From IMG/VR virus record IMGVR_UViG_3300046010_010555, positions 1-64,000 of that record: a stretch of DNA of 64,000 bases; one strand, 5' to 3'. The translations under genes and the position numbers were made by a program. This DNA is from a virus. Positions within the stretch are counted from its first letter, which is position 1, and each line of letters starts with the position of its first letter. Positions 1 to 7,750 of the stretch are shown in pieces. The notes under the pieces were generated by a model. The model saw only the letters and a program-made list of their open reading frames with translations. It was not told where the DNA came from and ran no database searches.

Positions 1-1090
1 ATCTATTGTTAAGTAGAGCAGTGCCTATCCCCACCCTACCCACGTTGTTTATCCGCATCCTTTCAGTCGGGCTAGACGCGCCATCAGCCGTCGTGCTGAA
101 CACCAACCTTCCGGGCATGTCGTTGGTGCCGGGGGTCTGGTCTACTGCCGCCGTAATCTCTGCCGCGCGAATGAAAGCAGTGCCATCTGAACCTTGAAAA
201 CTAACTTGACCTAGTAGCGTGCCTGATGCAACAGAACCGCCAGTATGAGTGCCAACGGTGCCGCTGTTGCATTTTGCCAAAACTAAAGAACTTGCTTGAG
301 TAGTGGATGCAAACCATGCAGAGGCACCATAAGACGCTTGCGCCGCCGCACTTACTGCGTGAAGTTGAGCGTATGGCCCCATTGCACCGCCGCTCCCGGG
401 ATTGACTACGCTAAGGGTAGATGTATTGCCAACAATAAGCTGACCAACGCTGTTCACAACGAACGGAGTTCCGTCAGGGTTAGCTTCGTCCTCAACTAGC
501 AGAGCGTTGCCTGCGCCAGTTTGCGTAATCCGCAGGGCATCTGAGGATGAATTGACCGATATGATCTGGTTATTGGTGAACGTATTGGCGGTGGCAGTGC
601 CCGCTTTGCTGTTTAGCTGCGTTTGTATGGCACTCGTAACGCCAGATAGGTAGCCAAGTTCTGTATCGGTAGCAGTAGACACTGCTACTTTTCCAGAGGA
701 ATTAGAAATAAGAGCTCTGGATGCAGTTAGATCAGAAGCCGTGATAGTGCTCGCGCCTCCTGAAATCGGAACTTGGTAGTCTGTGCCAGCTGTTGCAGCA
801 CTAATAGACGTTCCATTGCCTTTCAGAAGCCCAGTGATCGAGGTGGATAAAGTAATCGCGGGAGTCGTAGTCGCTGTGGTGACCGTCCCTGCAAAACCAT
901 TAGCCGAAGCGATAGAAAGAGAAGTAACAGACCCAGACACATCGACAACGGTTTCTGTTCCGAGTACGTTCTTCTTGAGGTACAACTTGCCGTCGTAGGT
1001 ATTGACGGCAAGTTCTCCCAACTGAATTTGCGCGGTAGTTGGGACTTTCCCGTTAACCGCGCTCTGTCTATGCTTGATCGTATTTGCCAT
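1..1090 (-). CDS. Tail fibre-like protein, 3' end cut by the window edge
   Basis: The frame starts at an ATG at 1090 and stays open to base 1, so about 363 residues are present and the C-terminus is missing. It opens MANTIKHRQSAVNGKVPT, the same kind of N-terminus as the next gene upstream (MANTVRIKRRASGAVGAP). Such N-termini are common in phage fibre proteins with Gly/Ser/Thr-rich beta repeats. The middle carries a module with DALRITQTGAGNALLVED and the end carries MPGRLVFSTTADGASSPTER, both also present in the 975-residue fibre at 60790-63717. A structural, probably receptor-facing, role is inferred. No enzymatic motif or chaperone domain is visible in the part present. Confidence 0.75.
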   Translation of the reverse strand, partial: MANTIKHRQSAVNGKVPTTAQIQLGELAVNTYDGKLYLKKNVLGTETVVDVSGSVTSLSIASANGFAGTVTTATTTPAITLSTSITGLLKGNGTSISAATAGTDYQVPISGGASTITASDLTASRALISNSSGKVAVSTATDTELGYLSGVTSAIQTQLNSKAGTATANTFTNNQIISVNSSSDALRITQTGAGNALLVEDEANPDGTPFVVNSVGQLIVGNTSTLSVVNPGSGGAMGPYAQLHAVSAAAQASYGASAWFASTTQASSLVLAKCNSGTVGTHTGGSVASGTLLGQVSFQGSDGTAFIRAAEITAAVDQTPGTNDMPGRLVFSTTADGASSPTERMRINNVGRVGIGTALLNNR

Positions 1091-1135
1091 ATAAAGGCTC
1101 CCTTAAATGCCTAAACAGGCGGGATGAAAAAATAT

Positions 1136-2635
1136 TTAGAAGGTACCGCCGTCGATAGTTATACCGTCAAAGGTAGTCAGGTTAGTAATAGAACCGCCTG
1201 TTATAGCCACGTTGCTCGCCGCCTGCGTACTTATAGAACCAAGTCCTAGAGTGGTCCGTGCAGTAGCAGCATCCGCATCGTCTATCAGCGTTCTACCAAA
1301 GGCAGAAAGTGTAGTCGTTGAGAAAGTATCAGACGCCGTTGCATAGATTAGAGAATTAGCAACAGTCGTAACAGCTGCTAAGGCAGTAAGAGTCGCATCG
1401 AGCGATTGAGCATCCGTAATACCATAACCTGACAACGTAGTCGGGTTAGTCCCACCCGTTACTCGACCGTAGGTGTCAACCGTGACGGATTTGTAAGTGC
1501 TGGCAGATACGCCAGTAGTTGCTAGATCAATGCTGTCAGCGTTGACGACAATGCGTGCCGAGGAAGCAGTCACAACGTCGATCTGACTACCCGTCTTTGT
1601 AAGACCCGCTCCAGCCGTAATCTGGCCTGCACCAGAAAACTGCGTGAATGTGAGGGCCGTAGTACCTAGGACGATTGGGTCATTGGTAGTCAAAACCCAG
1701 CCAGTGTCAGCACTAGCTGTGCCTTCCGCAACGAACGTAAACATACCAGCGTTGACTTCTGCAAAAAGATCTGCGTCCGTAGATCTGGACCATGCAGTGG
1801 CGCTTACAACATAGATACCGTTAGCAGAACCTGCAGACTGATCTTTTACAAGAACTCGATCTCCGGCGACTACCGCTACGCCGTCGATAGTCTGTGTACC
1901 CGATAGCGTGATATTCGCTGTGGTAGCTACACGAACGCTGTCTTTTACATCCAGCCCAGCTCGAGCGCTGTCCACATAAGCCTTAGTAGCTGCGTCAGTG
2001 TCTGCTGTGGGCGTGCCAAGACCAGTGATTTTCTGGCTATTTAAGCTGACCGCTGCCGTCGGTACGGCCATCTGATCCAGACGACTAGTACGTACCTGCG
2101 TGTCAAAATCCGAAATCTTCGCGGCTGTTAACGTAGGAATATCTGAAGCCGCTAGAGTAGTGCCTGACGTAACTCGTCCTTTCGCGTCAGTAGTGACTTT
2201 AGTATAAGTGCCTGCGGTACCGACAGAAGCAAGAGTGAGCGTAACAGAGACAGTGCCTGATCCGGAGGCGTCGCCGGATATGGTTATTGTCTGGTTAGCA
2301 GTCAGATAGGACTGACCTTTGACAAATGCTGTAGTAGCTACTTTTGTGGAGCTATCAGTTAGCGTCTGAGTCGTGGCCGAGGTCGACGCACCTAAGTCGT
2401 TCGTACCGGAAAAGGTTTTATCTCCGCTAATCGTCTGAGCAGACGAAAGCGTAACCATAGCTCCTCTACCGCCAATAGCTTCAATGGTAGTAGCTGTTCC
2501 GCCAGCACCACCCGTGCCTTTACCGTAGTAAAGGACATCGTCCATCTCGTTGAACGCCAATTCTGCATTTGCCAGAGAACTCGGAGCGCCGACAGCGCCG
2601 CTAGCTCTTCGTTTAATACGAACAGTATTAGCCAT
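1136..2635 (-). CDS. Tail fibre-like structural protein
   Basis: A protein of 499 residues, rich in Ser, Thr, Ala and Gly, with alternating short beta-type segments and no enzymatic motif. The N-terminus (MANTVRIKRRASGAVGAP, then a segment with LAFNEMDDVLYYGKG) matches the start style of the truncated gene downstream, suggesting a shared virion anchor. The centre holds a phage-type ATKAYVDSARAGLDVKDSV motif followed by VRVATTANITLSGTQTIDGV, which I recall from many phage fibre and head-fibre proteins. It lies directly downstream of the collagen-like gene, whose stop codon it touches. A fibre or appendage role is inferred from composition and position. Confidence 0.75.
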   Translation of the reverse strand: MANTVRIKRRASGAVGAPSSLANAELAFNEMDDVLYYGKGTGGAGGTATTIEAIGGRGAMVTLSSAQTISGDKTFSGTNDLGASTSATTQTLTDSSTKVATTAFVKGQSYLTANQTITISGDASGSGTVSVTLTLASVGTAGTYTKVTTDAKGRVTSGTTLAASDIPTLTAAKISDFDTQVRTSRLDQMAVPTAAVSLNSQKITGLGTPTADTDAATKAYVDSARAGLDVKDSVRVATTANITLSGTQTIDGVAVVAGDRVLVKDQSAGSANGIYVVSATAWSRSTDADLFAEVNAGMFTFVAEGTASADTGWVLTTNDPIVLGTTALTFTQFSGAGQITAGAGLTKTGSQIDVVTASSARIVVNADSIDLATTGVSASTYKSVTVDTYGRVTGGTNPTTLSGYGITDAQSLDATLTALAAVTTVANSLIYATASDTFSTTTLSAFGRTLIDDADAATARTTLGLGSISTQAASNVAITGGSITNLTTFDGITIDGGTF

Positions 2636-3030
2636 TAGAAATTACCTCCATCGGTTAAATTGAGCTGCGGATCGTTAGTCCAAATAGCCCCGGTGTACTT
2701 AAGAACATCATTAGCTGCTAAGTTAGAAAACTGAACAGGAATTCCAATACCATCTGCTCCTTTGTCACCCTGAGGACCGGGGACGCCGGGGACACCTTGC
2801 TCGCCGACAGTCACGACGTAGCTTTGCATCTCGTCTACACTAACGACAATATCGGGTCTGTGTTCTGTAGCAACTATGATGTCGGGCTTTTGGATTACTG
2901 TAGTAGCTAACCCCTGCCCGTCAATTGCTACGACGTGACCGAGGTTACGTTCAACCGCAACTGCTACGTCTAAAACCGTTTCGGTAGCGACGATGATATC
3001 GGGTTTTTGGATAACCAAGTTATCGGCCAT
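2635..3030 (-). CDS. Short collagen-like virion protein
   Basis: I place the start at the ATG at 3030 (MADNLVIQKPDIIVATE) rather than an upstream start at 3060. The protein has 131 residues. Residues about 7-17 and 46-56 repeat the phrase VIQKPDIIVATE, so the N-terminal half is an internal duplication. A short collagen-like stretch follows (GVPGVPGPQGDKGADG), then a tail ending LNLTDGGNF. Short collagen triplets in phage proteins usually trimerise a fibre or spike. It abuts the fibre-like gene downstream and sits after a strong terminator, so it probably starts its own transcript. Exact virion position unknown. Confidence 0.75.
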   Translation of the reverse strand: MADNLVIQKPDIIVATETVLDVAVAVERNLGHVVAIDGQGLATTVIQKPDIIVATEHRPDIVVSVDEMQSYVVTVGEQGVPGVPGPQGDKGADGIGIPVQFSNLAANDVLKYTGAIWTNDPQLNLTDGGNF

Positions 3031-3097
3031 ATAACAATCTCTAGGTAGTGAACCCGACACATTTAGATTCTACCATGTGTCTGATTAATATAGATAA

Positions 3098-3140
3098 AAG
3101 GGCGGTTTGGGCTAATTTATACTGTGCCCAAACCGCCCTT
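3098..3140 (-). terminator. Intrinsic terminator, minus strand
   Basis: A perfect 15-bp inverted repeat (3098-3112 with 3126-3140, stem AAGGGCGGTTTGGGC) has a 13-nt loop. On the minus strand it is followed by TTTTATC. It lies just after the stop of the 201-residue gene ending at 3172 and before the collagen-like gene, so it should end the head/neck transcript. Confidence 0.8.
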
Positions 3141-3171
3141 GGTATCAAAGAATACCGCTACCGCAAAAACG

Positions 3172-3777
3172 TCACGCGTCTGAAGTAACTTCTTTAGTGA
3201 TCTTCGCGGTTCCGTACAAAATAGCCGTGACAACTCCAGCTGAATCCTCTACTTCTAAATCATAGACAGCTCGTGACCAAGTTTGTGCAGCTGTATCAGT
3301 AGCATCGATTACGATAGAGATGGAATGCTCTGAGGTACTAATCACTAACCGCCCGTTCTGAGTGGTGAGAGACATAAGCTGCGTACCACCGACTTTATCG
3401 CGAATGGTCATCCTAGCTGTGAAACCAGTCAAATTGACTGGAGTGTTGAACTGAAGATACCCTCCAGACGTATAGGCCTTGTACTCAGCAGCGTTGACCG
3501 AATCCAGCTGAATGATGCTGGAGCTGATGACCGACGCTTTGTGATAATCAGACGCTTTCGGTGGATCACCCAGAGCATTAATCTGAGTCATTCCTTTTAC
3601 CGAGACGACAGCTACCCGCCATCCATTCGGAATACCATGACCTGCAGCGGTTATCTGGACAGGAGCGGTCTGAGAGATAGCGCTAATGGCTTTGTACAGG
3701 ATAGGAGCTGATTCCCACCGAATCTTTCGTTGGAAAGTCTCGCCCTGCCTGATAACAATATCGTATTTAAGAGCCAT
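3172..3777 (-). CDS. Conserved phage structural protein, unknown position
   Basis: A 201-residue protein beginning MALKYDIVIRQGETFQRKIRW. This opening (RQGxTFxxxIxW) and the phrase GFTARMTIRDKVGG are typical of a widespread phage virion protein family that I recognise by pattern but cannot name. It contains beta-rich segments throughout and no catalytic motif. It follows the adaptor gene by 16 bp in the same direction and is the last gene before the terminator at 3098-3140. A neck or baseplate-like role is inferred from position. Confidence 0.65.
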   Translation of the reverse strand: MALKYDIVIRQGETFQRKIRWESAPILYKAISAISQTAPVQITAAGHGIPNGWRVAVVSVKGMTQINALGDPPKASDYHKASVISSSIIQLDSVNAAEYKAYTSGGYLQFNTPVNLTGFTARMTIRDKVGGTQLMSLTTQNGRLVISTSEHSISIVIDATDTAAQTWSRAVYDLEVEDSAGVVTAILYGTAKITKEVTSDA

Positions 3778-3793
3778 TGATCACGATCTCCGA

Positions 3794-4471
3794 TTAGATC
3801 CCACCATAAGCGACAACCCGAGTCTTGTGCTTTGCGACTTCTTTCTCTCGCCGCGCAAGGGCACAATAATCGAAGAAAGCCACCTTCATTTCTTCCGATT
3901 TAGTCTTGTTGAATGTCTCAGCATCGTGCTTATTATACGCTAAGTGCTTCATCCACTTCAGAAAATGTAAGTGGTGATGCGGTTTAACGTCGTCAATCGA
4001 AGACGAACTCTCGGTAAGCACGTCGCGAGGTAATCTCTCGATTAGCAAACTTACGGTGTCGTCTTGATCAGGTATATTCACCCAACGCACGGTGTCCGGC
4101 TCCAAACCGATGATCATATATCGAACCGGACCGACTGTATCAGTCATGTTCAATCTTCGAAGAACACCGAAGTCTTCATCATTCAGATGGGAGGCATCCT
4201 GAGCGTTAATAATCTTCACTTCACGCCCGTTAGAGAGAGTTGCTTGGCGTATACGGAGAATAGAAGAGTCTATCTCCGCGATCGCCTCTCCGGTTGCCAC
4301 AGGGACAGAGCACGCGTCGGATGAATAGTCCGAGACGCCGCCGAGGAGCCGTACAAACATATAGTATGCGTCGTTCATATACGCATAAACTTCATCATCA
4401 GACCATAGATACGGACGCGCCGTATCTACTACATCGCTTCTAAAGAGATCGTACAGCTCGTCGGTAGTCAT
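3794..4471 (-). CDS. Head-tail adaptor-like protein (DUF6682-like)
   Basis: A 225-residue protein. The N-terminal pattern TTDELYDLFRSDVVDTARPYLWSDDE then YMNDAY is characteristic of a phage connector family (DUF6682-like by memory) whose members sit under the portal ring. The C-terminal half is helical and charged, ending KHKTRVVAYGGI. Its start overlaps the stop of the 126-residue gene upstream in an ATGA arrangement, so the two are likely co-translated. Capsid, decoration-like and small neck genes lie upstream, which agrees with a connector role. The specific family name should be verified. Confidence 0.6.
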   Translation of the reverse strand: MTTDELYDLFRSDVVDTARPYLWSDDEVYAYMNDAYYMFVRLLGGVSDYSSDACSVPVATGEAIAEIDSSILRIRQATLSNGREVKIINAQDASHLNDEDFGVLRRLNMTDTVGPVRYMIIGLEPDTVRWVNIPDQDDTVSLLIERLPRDVLTESSSSIDDVKPHHHLHFLKWMKHLAYNKHDAETFNKTKSEEMKVAFFDYCALARREKEVAKHKTRVVAYGGI

Positions 4472-4848
4472 TCTTGTTCAGCCTTTAAAGAAGAATAAGT
4501 CTGCCATGCAGCATCGCGTTCGCGATTAGTTACTTCAAATCCGCAGATATCCCAAACTTTTTTCACGTGGGGCAAACCACTCGCTGTGAAATCGCCGCGA
4601 TCCTGCCTAGCCAGAAGAGTATCGAATGCCGCAAAAATTGCCTTTTCGCGTTCTTCGGGAGCCATGATAACAACGGGTGCTACTTCGTCACCCAAGGTAT
4701 CTGTCTGTTCAGAAGATACAGCACCAATAGATACTGCATCAGGTACACATGCGGGTGGAACCCAGACTTCCTGACCCTTTACAAATTGAATAGTGTGTCC
4801 TTTAGTAGTCCTTAAAGTGTAGTTGCGATGCAACGTAAAGAAAGGCAT
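4468..4848 (-). CDS. Small neck-region protein, unknown
   Basis: A 126-residue protein beginning MPFFTLHRNYTLRTTKGHTI. The first 35 residues look like a small beta domain (GHTIQFVKGQEVWVPP). The C-terminal half is helical, with KVWDICGFEVTNRERDAAW. I recognise the pattern as a common phage gene located between capsid and adaptor genes, without an assigned function. It is translationally coupled to the adaptor gene through an overlapping start. No cofactor or catalytic residues are visible. Confidence 0.6.
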   Translation of the reverse strand: MPFFTLHRNYTLRTTKGHTIQFVKGQEVWVPPACVPDAVSIGAVSSEQTDTLGDEVAPVVIMAPEEREKAIFAAFDTLLARQDRGDFTASGLPHVKKVWDICGFEVTNRERDAAWQTYSSLKAEQE

Positions 4849-4872
4849 AAAGTCTCCATGCGGTTAATAAAA

Positions 4873-4892
4873 AAGGGGGCCGAAGCCCCCTT
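4873..4892 (-). terminator. Intrinsic terminator, minus strand
   Basis: An 8-bp GC-rich stem (AAGGGGGC with GCCCCCTT) closes a TTCG tetraloop on the minus strand, followed by a run of T. It lies 14 bp after the stop of the 150-residue gene that ends at 4906. It would cap the capsid/decoration transcript. Confidence 0.8.
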
Positions 4893-4905
4893 TCGGGATT
4901 CAGAT

Positions 4906-5358
4906 TTAGCCAATCTGAACTTCGTTGGACCGGCCATCCACAGTGTAGGCCACCCGTACACGAATCTTGCCTGCGGAAGCATTAGCTACCGTAGACGCAA
5001 TAGCGATACGAATATTACCACCGGCATTTGCGTTAGCATTGTAACCCAAACCTGTCAGTGCCGTGCGTCCTGCAGACAGGACAGACGTAGCTGCCAGTAG
5101 AGCAGTAGCAGAAGCACTAGTACCGACTGATACAGTATAAGCAGTCGGGCCAACACCAGCGGTTTCTACAATCAGCTCGCCGCCTTGGATGATAGCGCCC
5201 GGAGGCAGCGGAATTACTTCAAAAGTACCGGCGTCGGTATAAACAGAACCAAAAGTCTTGGTCACTCCGTTTACGTCAACCATAGTATCGTTGAAGTTGA
5301 ATACAAACTCAGCAATCAAAGGATACTGAGCAGCACGAGTTGCGATCAATTTAGTCAT
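4906..5358 (-). CDS. Probable head decoration or capsid-associated protein
   Basis: A 150-residue, Ala/Val/Thr-rich, beta-type protein (phrases IPLPPGAIIQGGELIVE and TVSVGTSASATAL). It lies directly downstream of the major capsid gene. Proteins of this size, composition and position in similar phages are abundant capsid decoration or minor head proteins; I recognise the pattern rather than a named family. Its own terminator follows. No enzymatic motif is seen. The role is inferred from gene order. Confidence 0.6.
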   Translation of the reverse strand: MTKLIATRAAQYPLIAEFVFNFNDTMVDVNGVTKTFGSVYTDAGTFEVIPLPPGAIIQGGELIVETAGVGPTAYTVSVGTSASATALLAATSVLSAGRTALTGLGYNANANAGGNIRIAIASTVANASAGKIRVRVAYTVDGRSNEVQIG

Positions 5359-5411
5359 TTCAAACTCCTAAAGCGGGTGTGGAGTGAGCCCCTAAAAAGG
5401 GGCTCTCCCAA

Positions 5412-6530
5412 TTACTGTGCGGTGTAGACGCTTATGACGCCATGGTCTTCGACAGTTCCGCCGGAATACTGAGTGTAGAACTGCGGCTTGAGGAAGCCGA
5501 CAATCTTCTGCACTGAGATACCCTGTTGGTTCTCGTAGTCAAAGCCTTTTTCTACCCATTCTGGAGCTCCGATGTCGGCCATCCCCAGTGCCTGAGCGCC
5601 GCAGAACAAGATCTGACAGCCATCGACGGTACCAGAGGAACCGTATTTGGAGCCAGAAGCTGCCAGACGGGTGTTAGGTACATGGCGGAACTCGTGGAAG
5701 TAGATGCCGTCGATTTTCACAGAAGTACCGGTGAACAGGTTGTTGCCGTCGCCGCGAGGCTGAGCATGACGCAGGTTCAACAGGTAGGTCTGGTCGAGCT
5801 TCAGCTTAGCCATAGCGGTCGGAGACAGGAAGCAATGGTAGGTTTCCTCACCGCCTGCTTCCTTCACACCACGGATGTAGTTGTCTTTGGCGAAAGCTTT
5901 CAGCTGTACGAACAGTTCCCAAGAAGGGGTGTCGGTAGCAGCTACACCAGAAGACGCACCGCCAAGGATCAGAGACTTGGTAGAGCTGGTGCCATCCCAA
6001 CGGAATACACGCTTGCTGGAAGGCGCTTTAACATCGGCTGCGAACTCAAGATAGGGCATATCAGAACCGGTGCGGGTACCGCCAGAGTTCTTGTTACCGT
6101 ATCCAATACCAGCCATGGTCAGGAACGCCAGCTGGTCTAAGCGATCTGCCAACCAATAGGCCAGTACGTCGCGGCTGTTGTTACGAAACTCGACAATGGA
6201 CTTCTGGTCAGCCATACGGCCTTCGTGACGATTAGCATGACGCAGCTGATCAAGCTTAATAACCTGATCAAACGACTTCATTGCCTCTTCGTTACCTTCC
6301 AGCGTGCGATCCCCAGCAATACCATCTCCTTCGAGATCGGTCAGCAGAGTAATAACAGCGCGTGCGCCTTTTTCTGACTTCTTCAGCTCGGTAATGTGCT
6401 GAATAATGCTATTGGAGTCTTTGCCCAGAAACTGGTTAACGAACGAATAGTTACGTGCCTGCTTCCACAGATCCAAAGACCATACGGTTTTCTGCTCAGA
6501 GGTGAGCAAACCAAAATTGGTTAATGCCAT
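5412..6530 (-). CDS. Major capsid protein, N4-gp56 family (DUF4043)
   Basis: A 372-residue protein, close to the usual length of this capsid family. The N-terminus (MALTNFGLLTSEQKTVWS) and the phrases EKGARAVITLLTDLEGDG, LEGNEEAMKSFDQV and LRHANRHEGRMADQKS are hallmark segments of N4-gp56/DUF4043 major capsid proteins. These assemble the HK97-fold head shell. It lies between the scaffold gene and the decoration-like gene, as expected. A bidirectional hairpin terminator lies upstream (6674-6707), so it probably has its own promoter in the interval 6531-6673. Confidence 0.92.
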   Translation of the reverse strand: MALTNFGLLTSEQKTVWSLDLWKQARNYSFVNQFLGKDSNSIIQHITELKKSEKGARAVITLLTDLEGDGIAGDRTLEGNEEAMKSFDQVIKLDQLRHANRHEGRMADQKSIVEFRNNSRDVLAYWLADRLDQLAFLTMAGIGYGNKNSGGTRTGSDMPYLEFAADVKAPSSKRVFRWDGTSSTKSLILGGASSGVAATDTPSWELFVQLKAFAKDNYIRGVKEAGGEETYHCFLSPTAMAKLKLDQTYLLNLRHAQPRGDGNNLFTGTSVKIDGIYFHEFRHVPNTRLAASGSKYGSSGTVDGCQILFCGAQALGMADIGAPEWVEKGFDYENQQGISVQKIVGFLKPQFYTQYSGGTVEDHGVISVYTAQ

Positions 6531-6673
6531 CGCGGCTTCTCCTAAAAAGAGGGATAGATAAGGTTATGTCTCCGTAGCCTTATCGCCGCCACCGCGAAGT
6601 TTCATTCGTGCGTGAATGACTCGAACCCTTATATCGCTAGGGGTTAATGCGTATAAGCCTATGATATGCTCAA

Positions 6674-6707
6674 AAAAATAAAGGAGTCAAGCGACTCCTT
6701 TATTTTT
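6674..6707. terminator. Bidirectional intrinsic terminator between scaffold and capsid genes
   Basis: A 15-bp perfect stem (6674-6688 with 6693-6707, AAAAATAAAGGAGTC) and 4-nt loop are flanked by A on one side and T on the other, so both strands show the terminator shape. Only minus-strand genes flank it, so it should stop or attenuate the portal/scaffold transcript before the capsid gene. The remaining interval 6531-6769 shows no gene. Confidence 0.8.
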
Positions 6708-6769
6708 TTGTTATTTTGTGACTAATACCTAGCCATCATCTAGTAAACTCGGTCATTCGACCTCAGGTA

Positions 6770-7750
6770 TCATACAAAATCACCACGCAGCTCAGAAAGT
6801 TTGGATTCTGGGAGTTTCACAAACTCGTCGTAGCTCATTTTCATAACAGCGGAAGAATCTAGCGGTCCACCAGTCTTGTCATGGTCCACACCCATAGCAT
6901 TAGTACTAGCGGGCTGTTTATTCTTGGCTTCCAAGGCTTTCTTCACGGCTTCTTCTTTACGTCTGAGGCCTGATTCAGCCACTCTTTCTTTACCAGCGCT
7001 GTTCTTCTGAATAGGACCGAGGATGATTTCGACCGCTTCTTTAAGCGCCTGCGATGCTGACATACGTTCAGTCTGCATAAGACCAGACATCATCGCGGTC
7101 ATCTTACGAACGGTTGCTTTGTCGAACTCCTCTGCATCAGGATTAATCTGCGGGTAATCTGCTTCTAGCTTAGCAACTAGAGCTTCGTAGCGAACTTCCT
7201 CCTTAGCCTGATTTTTCGCAGCGCTGGCCTTAGCCTCGGCCTTGTGTTCCGCCATCTCAGCCTGCATCCCGAGGATCTGCTCCATAAGATCCGAAGCCTT
7301 CTCGAGTTCGCCATCAGCCAATAAGCTAGTATGCTGCTCAATCATCCCTCTTATGGCTTTTTGAGCCTTGGCGTAGTCAGCAGACGTCTCGCGCTGCGCT
7401 TCTCTGTCTTCATACTCCTTCAGACGCCGTGCAAACTCTTCTTTTTCACCGCGCTCCTTTCTTACAGCCTCGTCGAAACGATCCTTGGGAATAAATCTGC
7501 CTTTATCTTCTTTGCCCTTAGCATTCTTGGGTTCTAGCTCATCTAGCTCTTCAGGTTCTTGGGGCTCCTCAGGCTCGGCAGGGTCTTCGACTTGCCCAAA
7601 GGGTTCAGAGTCCTCCGGAGCCTCCGGGACTTCAGAAACAGACTCAGAAATGAAATCTCCGCGATCTACTGCTCCACTACCTGCGCCATCCGCGCCAGCT
7701 TCTGCCATATATCCGTTCGCAATCAGTAGGGTTTTGAGTAAGGTACTCAC
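6770..7750 (-). CDS. Scaffolding protein
   Basis: A 326-residue, highly charged protein with an acidic Glu/Pro tract at about residues 35-75 (EPEEPQEPEELDELEP). A long helical coiled-coil centre follows (KERGEKEEFARRLKEYEDRE and beyond). Acidic N-terminus plus coiled coil, between portal and major capsid genes, is the standard signature of a phage scaffold that guides capsid assembly and then leaves or is degraded. It overlaps the portal stop by 4 bp. No protease motif is visible here, so scaffold removal would need another factor. Confidence 0.85.
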   Translation of the reverse strand: MSTLLKTLLIANGYMAEAGADGAGSGAVDRGDFISESVSEVPEAPEDSEPFGQVEDPAEPEEPQEPEELDELEPKNAKGKEDKGRFIPKDRFDEAVRKERGEKEEFARRLKEYEDREAQRETSADYAKAQKAIRGMIEQHTSLLADGELEKASDLMEQILGMQAEMAEHKAEAKASAAKNQAKEEVRYEALVAKLEADYPQINPDAEEFDKATVRKMTAMMSGLMQTERMSASQALKEAVEIILGPIQKNSAGKERVAESGLRRKEEAVKKALEAKNKQPASTNAMGVDHDKTGGPLDSSAVMKMSYDEFVKLPESKLSELRGDFV